From Anthopleura xanthogrammica (Eukaryota; Cnidaria; Anthozoa; Actiniaria; Actiniidae): a stretch of 64,000 bases of DNA. How positions within the stretch are numbered: position 1 is the first letter of the stretch; each line of letters begins with the position of its first letter. The notes beneath the pieces were generated by a model. That model saw nothing but the letters and a program-made list of their open reading frames with translations, ran no database searches and had not been told where the DNA came from. The position numbers and the translations under genes were made by a program. The stretch is taken from positions 8,276,388-8,340,387 of the forward strand of contig OZ025219.1 in the NCBI GenBank assembly GCA_964019055.1, in the 5' to 3' direction. Below, piece after piece: positions 36,097-46,972 of this stretch.

Positions 36097-37566
36097 TAGT
36101 CTATATCCTCTTTGTCACTGTAACAACCAAAAGAAAGACATTCCAGCACAATGGAAGGTGTGTAAAGTGGAACAAGTGGAACAGTTGTTGTATGGAACCA
36201 CAATGGACACTCAAAGTTGTTAGATTCCAAATTGACTTCTTAACTCTTGTGCAAATTTGTTTGAAGTGTGTGTTAAAACCTGTAATCTATAAAATTAATG
36301 GTGTTAATAAAAAGAACATACAGGCACTATAATTTGTGTTGGTAAATTGATAATTGATAAAAAGTTGTAATTTAACTTTTACATAATTTTAACTGACTCA
36401 TTAATGGTGAAATACGTCTGGCTGATGAGGCCCTCTTGCTCCAGGGATGTTGTAAAATGGTTAACTCGCAGATTAAATTAGAATATTATAGCATGTTGGG
36501 TTGGAAGACGAAAGAAAACTGGAAATGCAAGGGAGAGACCAGAGGCAGGTTTAAATACAAATACACTACACTTTAAAATACCTACTAACTTGGAATAAGA
36601 AGTAAAAAACCTTTGAGTAAAAGAGACTCTGACCTCAGTAAAGGTAACAGCATTATGAACTAGTTTATTACATAAAGTTGACAAGTTGCATGTTTCTTGC
36701 AAATCAACTATATATCTTAACTGCACAACTTAGCACCAAAATATAGATCCATATAAAATTATAATTCTAATGATAATATTAAGGAGAAAGGTTTTCTTAA
36801 TAATTGCATGGTGTTGATAACTGTCGGAGAAAGTGTTGGTTCCCCGCAATCATTAGACATTCATACATGCATGCATATTTTGTCCGTCACCATAAGCATA
36901 CAAAGGTGATGTGAAAGTCTTTGAAAATTTATACTAGATGCAAGTGTTGATAGAAGTTGAGTTTGATTTTGGTCTTACGCTGTGAGTCGCATGATCGAAG
37001 ATGCCCAAATTGACTTGATTTGTTGAACTGGAAGATTCAAGGGATTTTTCTGGCATTCTTTAAAAACTAACTACGAGATTGGAACTACCAATCTCAAAAT
37101 TTTATAATTTGTAGTATTAGGGAGTGTTTATTATTATTTTATAGGAGCTAGGATCAATGGGTGTAAAATTGGTAAACCTCCATGTTTGTGAAGCTGAAAG
37201 TTTTTGAAACTTGACCCTCAAAAATTCAAAAGTATTTGGCCAGAGATAAATATAGACCTGTCATTAAATGGCAAAAAGAATATTTCCAAAGCAAGAAAAT
37301 ATTATGAAGTGTTAACTTATCTGAGTTTTATTGTAATCATTTACTATATTGTTGACCCAATGCCTCGATTTGAAACAATTATTTGGAGGCAATGGAGGGT
37401 ATTTGCTATTTCAAAGATATTCTTGATAATTTTTTGGGCTTGTTGGGCATAGCAACGGTAACTAAGGAGACTAGGAACCATGCATTACAAGTACAACCAA
37501 ACAAGTTTTGTCAAATTTTTAAGGTGTCGCTCTCAATGCTTCTAAGGACAACCACCACGATACACT

Positions 37567-37661
37567 GTGAGAATGATCGCTTCTGATTAGCTGAATTTGT
37601 TTGAGCTAAAATATTTAGGCAGCGAAACTACTTCAGCCAATCAGAAGTAATCATTCTAACA
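37567..37661. repeat. Foldback repeat, 29-base arms with CCAATCAGA
   Basis: The arm 37567-37595 (GTGAGAATGATCGCTTCTGA...) pairs with 37633-37661 with few mismatches. The right arm contains AGCCAATCAGAAG. Confidence 0.65.
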
Positions 37662-38157
37662 GTCTTGTGCCAGTTGCCCTTAGACACATTGAGAGGTAGA
37701 CGTTAAAACTTTATACAAAACTGTCGTTCCAAACTCAACTGAGAAGCGTAGTATGTTTGATGTCTCATGCACACAATATAGTTTTTGTTTAAACCCTATT
37801 TATTAAACATGTTTGAGCTGATCATTATAAGTGAGAAATTTACAATAGTGTGACTCTTGAATGTCTCTACCCTTGTAAAACATTCTAATAACTAATAAAT
37901 GCTATAGTCTATAGTATTAGAGCAGAATTATTATTACAAATTTCTCACTGATAAAAAAATATTTTGAAATACTGATTCAGAAGTATCCACTCCTTCTGGT
38001 AAACACTTTCAGACTGTACACCTGGGAAACCCCTGATGGTATATGTATAGTGCACGATAGCAAGTTTTGTGTTCTAGCAGAAAAGTATGAAAGTAAAAAC
38101 TTTTACTTGTGTGCCGAATGGTAGCATCTTTTTACCATAGGTATATATGTCAAAGGC

Positions 38158-38350
38158 GGGGCTTAAAATAATGGCAGGTCATAATCTGACAATGTCTGGC
38201 TAGAATTTGAACGTGTCTTGCTGGTTAAGTCTGTGCCTTGTCAGTCATAATGACCTGTAACGTTGAGCCAGAAACAAGCAAGTATGACCAAGCTAAAACT
38301 AGTTTGCCAGTGATCACGGCAGGTGACTGACTGGCCATTATTTTAAGCCC
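38158..38350. repeat. Foldback repeat, GGGCTTAAAATAATGGC arms
   Basis: GGGGCTTAAAATAATGGCAG at 38158-38177 is inverted as CTGGCCATTATTTTAAGCCC ending at 38350. A single related end (GACCTGCCATTATTTTGAGC) is present at about 30637-30656. Confidence 0.65.
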
Positions 38351-39292
38351 TGAAAAGGATTTCCCCTCCAAAATCAACCTCATTCTTGCCGCAAAAAAAA
38401 TCATCTTCAGTCTGCAAGGAGTGGATCATTAAGCAGGGTAGAAATTGACTTTATACAAGTTTTGAATTTTTTCTTGACAATTACTATTTAGTATACATGG
38501 AATTAACAGAGATTATATCATGATAACAGATTAATAATTGAAGGTCAAAGAATGCACCTGGTTTGAGAGGGGTTTTATTTAAATGTTAGACCACAGTCAA
38601 TCATATTGTTAAGTAGCAAGGCTGCAATTAATTTTTTTGATAGCTAGTTCATTTGTCAGACCAGAGGAATATTTCACCTGTCAAACCAAAGTGTGGCTGG
38701 TCAAATGTACAGAGAATGGGAATCATTTACCAGTCAAGTTGTCATTTTTACTGGGCATTTGTCAGATGACCAACGCTTATTTGCAGCCTTACTTGGAGTA
38801 GTCATAAGATACAGTGCCAAGTTTCATACAGTATCGTTAGAGGACTGGGTTAAAATTAACCGGACAACTGTGAAAATGATTACCTCCATTTTTCCAGTAC
38901 TTTTTTGTTCATTCAGTCAAAATTGGCATGCATTTGTTGAGCTCACTATGTAGTATTATATTAAAAATATTATTCATTTATCCAGCCCGGTCAACAGTTG
39001 TCTGGTCACCCCAGTCCGTCACTCGATATGAATCTGGCAATGGCATCTTTACTCTTAACTAATGATTTATTTGATTGATGCAGTGAAAAGGAAAATCTCT
39101 TACACCAAGGTAGAGATTCATATAATTTTGTTTGAGGTCAACTTTTTCACAGGTACACTAATCAGTCTTTACAACCAAAATAATTCTAGACTTGTTTGTA
39201 ATGATTAAAAATGGCATTAAATTCTTCTGTATTCAAGGATGCGATGGATTGATTTACCAATAATTTGTGAACTATACAGTCAGTAATGGGAT

Positions 39293-42200
39293 TTAACTCG
39301 AGCCACTGTATCTTGTCTGTGGAAGAAAAGAATAAAGAAACATTTATTAAGTATTAAAATTATTTGTTTAATTTATTCCATCTGGTTGGAATGGCAAGTG
39401 ATTTTCTAATCTTGATTCTAATTGGATAAACTTCCAACAAATGGTGCATGCGAAAAGTCGAGCAGGGAAAGTCAATTACCTCAATCACAAGACTGAGTTT
39501 CTGGAACCTACTGATTGGATCATTCAATTTTATGTTCTTCAACTGGAATTTCTGGATTTCCAGATTTTTTTATGTTGTCTAAAATGTGCAAAACATCATG
39601 CTCGAGCTAATTAAAGAGGTCTATTCAGCCATACCTGTATAGATCCTATAACATCTGATGCCATAGTAGATAACTGTGGACAAAAAAGAAAGAAAATTTC
39701 TTTGATTTATTGCTAGATTCATTTCAAGAAGAGTATATAAAATGATACTGGTATTACTACTAATCTCTCAAAAGAGATGTAATGAAGTTTCCAAGAGGTA
39801 CCATACGTAGTTTGAACAAGGATTTGATTGTGGAATATTCTTTGAGATATTCAGGAACTGTTCATTTGCTTGGTTACCCATACAAGAAATCTGACACTCC
39901 CTCTCGGTTGTCGCATAAAAAAATGGCCCATCCATTGGCCATGATCATTGTTGGCATACTGGTATGGCTATTTATGGCCAAATGTAATGGGCAACTAACA
40001 GTTAAAACAATGATCTTAGCATACCCTTCCTGTGACTCTAGCAACTTCATCTTTAATATTTGAATAATTAGCTGATCCTGAACCAACTGAAAGAATGAAA
40101 GAAAATAAAAAATTATAAGATTAGAATGTTCATTTTTTTCATAGATAAATTTACCCACTCTGATCCATTCATTCATTTTGTGTAAATTCTGAAGCCAATT
40201 AAATCCACTTGGGCATCTACACTGTATTCCCATTCAGAACACATCATCTCAGGACTTAGGAATATGTTTCAAATTTCATGTTTCTGTATCTACTTGAACA
40301 TTAATATTACCAGCCACATGAATAAAGGTAATAATAATGGGAATGGCTCATGATCTAAAGTAGGAAATCAGTGGTTCAGGTTTATTATTTTGCACACCTT
40401 TTGAGGACCTCTCATCTTCAAACAGATCAGCACTAGAAATTCCTGAAGAATGACCCATTCGATCCAGTCTTGATTTTGCTCCATAAGCTTCCTAAAATGT
40501 TCATTCAAACATAGAAAAAGCTTCAGTTTTACAGTTTGCAATTACAGAATTCACTCTTCCAAGTAATTATTTGTGTAATGAAGATGTTTTATGGCACCTA
40601 TGTTAGAGGACAGTAGTCTATATCACTAGTCTGCTGCAGCAATGCATTCTGTTATAAAACTCAATCAAATAACACCAAACAAAAGAAGCCATGCTTATAG
40701 TATGACTATATCAACCAAGGACACCCAAACAAATTTTCATACAAAAAATTAACCAATCACATTTGATATTTAACAATAATTATTTGTTGTTATTTGATTG
40801 AAGTTAACAGTCCCAGAATACATTGCTGCAGCACAATAGCGATATAGTCTATGACACAATAGAATTACTGTATTCCTTTGGAGAATGATATGAATCAATA
40901 TCAATACACACCCTGTCATCATCACCATGTAACTGCGAGGAAGAAATCGCCTTTGCATTTCCAAACTTTTTCGCAACCTCATCTGAATATCAAAATAACA
41001 TTAAAAAATATTTGAAAACCTATTCATTATGAATAATAAATAGGCATCACAAATCTGAGAATAAATCCTAGAAAGCAACCTAGAAATTATCAGGGCTTGT
41101 CATTTGTTGGACGAGCCATTTTATTATCTTTTAAAGGCCCGTTTGCACTAGCAATTTTGTCAAGCCACTTTAAAGCAAAATTACCTGAAGATGAAGAAGA
41201 AGTCTCTGGTACATGTTTGTTCCTTGATCGGCTGGTAAAGGTGAGTAAAGAAGAAGATTGTTAGATGGTTGGTGTTTACATGATGTCACATGATGTCTCT
41301 AAGGTGGAGTTAATTATTACATTCACCTGTCCTCTCTGGAAAAGCTCTTGGGATAGGAAGAATTGGACCTGACTTCCTCCCTAGGGAAATAACATAGATG
41401 AAGAGTAGGCAAAATGATTGTAGTGAAGTGTTGGTGATCTGTCAGTCAAGTGTTGAACAACAGTCAGCTAACTATCAACCAACAGTTGGGCGAAAGTTGA
41501 CCGAAATGTGTCGGCTGGTCATAAAGCACATGATTTTCAACTTAAATTAATTATATTAATGAAATATAAATTATGGAAGAATGAATGAACAAGTGAATGA
41601 ATGAAAAAAAATTGAGTTTACATTAGGTGAATGAATGGAACTAACCTGCTAATGACATCCCAACTGTTATCATTTTTGCTGAATGGATTGTAACTGCAAT
41701 AAAAAAAATAATATTTATAAACCCTATTTACCGATAAATCAATAATTAAAAGAGATGTCATGAAAATAAAACCAAAGAAGTGCCCTTTGCTTATAGTAAC
41801 TGTTACTAAAGGAAGCCATCAAAATAGAGACCCCTTACAGCACTTTTGAATGCAGCTTAATTTGGAGAACAAAACAATAGTTTCCAATTCTCAGAAGATT
41901 GAAATTCTTTCGTTTTGTCCTCCAAATTGAGCTGCTTTGATGTCAAGTGCAAGGGGTCTATATTGTAGTTGAGAAAAGTCAGAAGTAAAATTAGTAACTA
42001 GAAGTACCTTGGTGGAGGTTCCGTGAAACTTGGTTCATCCAGATAGCTGAATGAAAAAAGCAAAGATAAAGTGTCAAAACAAGGATATTATTAACTTACT
42101 ACAGTAATATCCGTTAATCAAGACTCAAGACATTAAAATGCAAAAACTTACATAAATATCTGAGGCAGAGGTCTATCCTTGATATAGCCTTCATCATAGA

Positions 42201-44610
42201 CAACCCTCACTTTTTGAAACCCATAGAGTAAACTCTTGTTACAGTGGACTCCCTTAGGGCCATCACTGGTCTTGATGTCCGTAATAGCGAACATCCGTAC
42301 CGGTAATAGCGAGAATTAATTACGGCCTTGACTTTGTCAGTAATTTTGGTTCTTGTCAATAATAGCAAGGTGTGTGTAATATCAGGGTGACAGCAAGGCA
42401 AGAGTTAACTGTAATCAGGTTAAGTGAGACAGTTGCTTATGCAGGCCAAACAAGTAACCGCTAGTCCTTAAGCCTGTGGGAGAGCTATCTTTAGTGTAAA
42501 AGATGTGACAAACCTGTCAAAAAATCCAGTATGAGATGACATGCCATAAAAATCCTTGCTGGAAGAACTGCCTTTCTCAGGCTTAATCTGTTCGACAGTC
42601 ATCATGCTGGCAGCGGCAGAATGGCTTCTTCCAGTACTCTGTGCCTTTGGTCCAGCCCGTGGTCCTACACCCATTCCAAGACGTTCTAGCTGAGTGGCTT
42701 TCTTGGGGTCTGAATGCTTTAGCTTTTCTTCTTCTTTCTTCAAATCAACTGGATTGTAAGTCAGGTTTGAAGAAAGAAATTCTTCCTTTGCTTCAATGGA
42801 TTTCTGTTTTACAACTTTCTCTCGGTTTTTGTCATTTTCTTGAGCTTTTGTTTCTATGTCATTGAAATCAGCTTTTACCTTGAGAAAATAAATAAATGAT
42901 ACATAATATGATAAATAAATGCTGCTTAAAATTAGTTATTTGTTAAAATTAGTTTTACAAAAAACTATATAAATTATGTGCAAAAAAAAAACATTTTAAA
43001 GTCTATAAAATTTTAAGAAAATAAAAAATATTGTTGTGTAAGATAAAATTCAACTTACTCTTGTAGCTCCAAGTCCTCCTTTCTTTGCTCCAAGCTAGGA
43101 ACAAACAATAAAATAACATGATAATTTAATAATTATAGTATTTCATCAATTGCCATTCTTGATGGTGAAATGTGAAACTAAAACGAAAGCATCAATAACT
43201 TACTCCTTTCTTCTTGTTTGCAGGTGGTTTTCTTGTTCCTATAGTGGATACCCTTACTTCTGCACATAGAGAAATAAAAAATAACTGAGTTCATTTACCA
43301 CTATAATATGTTGTACTATTTTACTGTGATTCTCAATATTCTGCAAACTCAGACATTTCAACAGCTTGTTGTGAAATTGTTTTTTCGCTGCCATCAAGTC
43401 AGTTGGGATCTTTTATATTTTTGATTGGCAGCAGTGAAAAACCAAATTCCCATGGGAAACTTGAAACTACCGAGTTCTAAGAATACTGAGAATCGCAGTA
43501 ATGCTCTGTGTTTGATTAGAGTGTACCCAATATTTTCGCAGTTTCTTACCTTGTTTCTTTGGTGGAGATATACTTAGGGCATTCATGTCAAGATCCATGT
43601 TTTTGTTATCCTTGGCTGTGCCGTTAGCTGAAACAAAGAATGATACATAATCATTACAATTGTTTTCATAATCATGAGCCCCAGGAAACTACAGTAGAGC
43701 TCTATATTTCAAGACAACTGCCAGGGTTTTAGCCTCCACCAATCACACTTCAAATGGTAAGATTTATTTATTTTTTGAGCTGTACCACTGTCATACCAGT
43801 GGTCGTTATATAAATTTCATAAGAATTGGTATAAATATTCCAGCTTTTTTCATAGCTAAAAAGAATTTTCATTACCAGGACTGTTTCTTCCATTGCTTCC
43901 ATTTTTAGGGATTTCGATGGCAGAAGGGGTAACATTCACCATTTCAGTGAAGAAGTCTTTATCTTTGTCAGGTGAGTTTGGTGTGGCTGGGCTATGAGTT
44001 GTATCAATGTAAAGCTAAAAAACAAGTTTACCAGTAACAAATGAGTTAACTGCAGTGTCAGTTTTCTTATCATTACCATATACATAAATCTCTTTATTTA
44101 CAGCTGTGTGCAGTAACTGTTGTAAAGCATAGAGGGACTGGCAGAGGAGTTAGACCATTAAAGAAGTGTTAGGAGAAGCATGCCATTAAGTGGAGTGCTT
44201 CTCAACACTTTATTTAGTGTTCTGCCAATTCCCACATCATAGCAAGCAGGCTTTTTATTTCTTTTATATCTAACAGTAATAAATTGAAGGAATTTTTTGG
44301 GGGGAACTGCTTTAGATAATACATACACTGTAGATTATTACCTGTGTTCCATGCATGTTTAGTGCTTTAGTCGCAAGTGATGCTATTTTTTCTCTGTAGA
44401 GTAGAGCAACTCGGCTGAAAGTAATTATAATAATATCATCAATCTTATTATTACAACTGCAAAAACTGCTATCAAATATGTACATAAGATTATGTAAATG
44501 TTTCATTTTATTCAAAAATACCTTTTGTATTTGGCAGTAGTATCTTCGGTATTTACACTGTGCTGCCTGAAAAATGCAGTCTGAAACACAGAAATATCAG
44601 ACTTAATAAA

Positions 44611-44652
<42 letters not shown>

Positions 44653-46349
44653 TGTGAAAGTGAATACATTCTAGTTTTCCCAAGGTTTAAGGATTGGACT
44701 CGGTAAGCTAAGAATTTTGTAAGCAAAACGTTAAGCAATTTGGAAATAAATAATAATAATAATAATATAGACTAGGTATGCATTGCTGCTACTATTTTTC
44801 TTAAGTAATTAAATGTTTTTAATATTATCCTTGGTTAGAGATACAGAGTTAATAGCTTGCTTGATCCCTTAATGACACCATAGGTGCAGTCGATATGGAA
44901 ACTTGATTCCTTAATGAAACCATAGATGCAGTCGACATGGAAACAAATACCTTAAGTGAATTAAGAGTACTTATATTCATAGTATATATTTGATGGTTTC
45001 TATGGAGATGGTATAATTGAATGGGAATGTGTTATGTAATGGGTCATTAACAGATACAATATGGCACCCAACCTCTCTCTTACTTCAGTAGCCATATTTA
45101 TAATGAAAAGAACAGGAGGATGTATCAGGTGAAAGGATTAAATACTAGGTCTATAATATGGTACAATATATGACATGATAACAAAGGGAAAAAAGATTCA
45201 TGGGAATTCTCTAGAACCTCAGTGGGAGTTCAGATTAACTTCAAGTATTTTTTTTAATTTAAAAATATTGATTTTTCTTTATTATTGCACAGTTTTAACA
45301 AAGTGAACGAAACAACAGTATGTTGTGTCTAAGAAAATAAACAAGACTAAAGAAGTTAGATTTTTATATTTATGTAAGATAGGTAGCCATAATCACCTGA
45401 TTAAAAACGTTATTCCCTCCATCCAAGGAAAATACAAGAAATCTTAAATAATTAAGCAGTTTTATGACTTTCTCAGGTTGAGCTTAAGGACCATAAAAAA
45501 TATTTGTTGGTACAATAGACTGAATATTGTATAATGACATTATAATCTTGAAATTGAAAAGTTCTGTGAAATTATCAGCTGATTTTATAAGAGATGTTTT
45601 GTTTTTAAAATATTCATGAATACAAATTATGTTACAAATCTGGGACTACATTTGATGCTTATATTATCACTGATCTAAATTAAAGAAAATTATATAACTA
45701 GAAGGGAAGTTAAGTTAAATAGAAAATCAAAATTATCATAATAATTTAGTGGTGTGTGTAAACAGTTATCTAAATTCTCTTACAGCTTTAGCGTTTCCTC
45801 CGACTTGCATCGCTCGTAGTTGATACCATGTCCAGTTTGTATCTAGCTGAGTGGATCTACCGACGGAAAAATCAAATTATTAGACAATCATGTGTTTAGG
45901 ATTTCTTTAAATCAACCTGTTCAGGAAGAGGTGAAAATGTATGAAAATTTATTCTCAGCTTTTTTCACGTAACACGTAGTGTTTGGTCCGGTGTCTGATC
46001 AGAGTAAGGAAAAATTTTCTGAGATCGATAGGTGGTGGGAGATTTAACTAATAGTTGAAATTATCTCTTACCGTATAAAAGACAAATGAACCCCTAAACC
46101 CCGGTGAACAGCAGAGCAATCAATACACAGAAAGACACCATAAGTTATAGAAGCCCATGTTGGATTATTGTGACCACAGTCGAAACACATCTAAAAATCA
46201 AAGAAATACCAAGAAATATTCCAATCAAAATCTACAGACACTTTGACAAGATAATGGGCTATATATTGGCATACCTTATTGTCTCGATGTTGTTTCAACC
46301 GCTTAAATATAGCAGTTATATCTTTGGGGTTCGCTGGTCCGTCCGCCAT
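39293..46349 (-). CDS. ARFGAP2: ADP-ribosylation factor GTPase-activating protein 2/3, 20 exons, 534 residues
   Basis: Exons in coding order: 46349-46275, 46190-46072, 45856-45784, 44580-44522, 44414-44342, 44014-43876, 43627-43550, 43259-43204, 43094-43059, 42878-42514, 42205-42152, 42046-42008, 41693-41646, 41380-41327, 41231-41185, 40982-40912, 40491-40398, 40086-40025, 39673-39635, 39316-39293. The ArfGAP zinc finger is CFDC-x16-CIDC with the downstream arginine finger region [11 protein letters not shown]. The C-terminal part carries the Glo3-type LERLGMG motif and ISS segments ([14 protein letters not shown]). Family knowledge: promotes GTP hydrolysis on Arf1 in COPI coats at the Golgi. 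An in-frame ATG at 46400 would add 17 residues; 46349 fits the family start. The acceptor of exon 11 is weak. Confidence 0.95.
40631..40833. repeat. Foldback family C, copy 2
   Basis: CTGCAGCAATGCATTCTG ... AGTCCCAGAATACATTGCTG, with an inner ACACCAAACAAAAG. It lies in ARFGAP2 intron 16. Confidence 0.65.
41829..41959. repeat. MITE family A, copy 4
   Basis: GACCCCTTACAGCAC ... GTGCAAGGGGTC is 131 bases and palindromic. It is in ARFGAP2 intron 12. Confidence 0.8.
42239..42414. repeat. Foldback-like element beside ARFGAP2 exon 11
   Basis: TTACAGTGGACTCCC at 42239 and AGAGTTAACTGTAA ending at 42414 form imperfect terminal inverted repeats. TCCGTAATAGCGAAC and GGTAATAGCGAG motifs repeat inside. 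It ends 33 bases from the acceptor of ARFGAP2 exon 11. Confidence 0.55.
43321..43502. repeat. Foldback family B, copy 2
   Basis: TTACTGTGATTCTCAATATT is inverted as AATACTGAGAATCGCAGTAA, 182 bases. It is in ARFGAP2 intron 7. Confidence 0.75.
44608..44651 (+). repeat. AAT microsatellite
   Basis: About 14 AAT units lie in ARFGAP2 intron 3, with a shorter AAT run at about 44748-44766. A separate 45-base imperfect direct repeat (CCATAGGTGCAGTCGATATG) lies at about 44876-44950. Confidence 0.85.
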
Positions 46350-46972
46350 CTTGGTTTCTTTTTGCCACACGAACCTTGGATATACGTCATCATTAGCCAA
46401 GTCACGTGTTATTAGTATTCTTTACCGGAAGTCTCGATGCCGGTAGTTTTGCATAAATTATTCAAAGAATATTTTGGTCTACTGAACTTTTTTATATCAG
46501 AGCATAATTGTCTAATCATTTTCTAACTTATTCGCATTATGGTAGCTTACTACGTTATGACAAACATTTATTGGTTATTACACAAAATAAGCTGCAATCT
46601 TGATGACTATAATTTATTTTGTAATAAGCAATGTCAAGAATTTAGAATTGCTAAACAATTTTATGGTTTCTCATCTTTAAAAAAGTAAGAATTAGTCATC
46701 CGATTATGTTTTTATTTCCTTTCCTAAGCATTTCCGGTTGTCTTCTCTTCCGGTTACAAGTCTGAAAACGAGGCTCGCACGCGCGCTGATATTGGCGGGA
46801 AAATGTTTTGAGCGCAACATTAATTTTTCGCAACAAGAAAACAACAAGAAAGCCGCGTTGATGCTGCGAAAACAACTGATTCATGCTGCTTATTTTACCG
46901 AAAAACTCGCCAGTTCCCCTTACAAAAGGGTACCTCTTCATCTGCACAAGTTGTACTTGACACACGTGAAAG
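46350..46972. promoter_or_regulatory. Divergent promoter of ARFGAP2 and SYCP1
   Basis: The start codons face away across 623 bases. Near ARFGAP2 lie the E-box CACGTG (46403-46408) and the ETS-type ACCGGAAGT (46424-46432). Nearer SYCP1, two further CCGGAA cores on the minus strand lie near 46733 and 46750. The ARFGAP2 ATG is within CCAAGATGGCGGAC. The 330 bases before the SYCP1 ATG are open in another frame (46738-47061), probably as 5' leader or first-exon sequence. Confidence 0.6.

Larger units (their letters stand above)
35588..39292. other. Intergenic between CCT2 and ARFGAP2, repeats only
   Basis: The genes are tail to tail. AATAAA at 36307-36312 may end CCT2 transcripts, and AATAAA on the minus strand at 39066-39071 suits ARFGAP2. 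The rest consists of foldback elements (listed separately) and AT-rich sequence. The frames at 35942-36223, 37204-37452 and 38693-38953 lack family motifs and the first overlaps a MITE. Confidence 0.6.

Noticed and set aside
38693..38953. 86-codon frame in the CCT2-ARFGAP2 gap
   Set aside because: The surrounding sequence (GACCAGAGGAATATTTCACC, TGGCTGGTCAAATG) looks like a dispersed repeat, and there is no splice context or family motif.
46350..46400. Upstream in-frame ATG extending ARFGAP2 by 17 residues
   Set aside because: The extension has no counterpart in the family as I know it and overlaps promoter-type sequence. It is kept only as an alternative.
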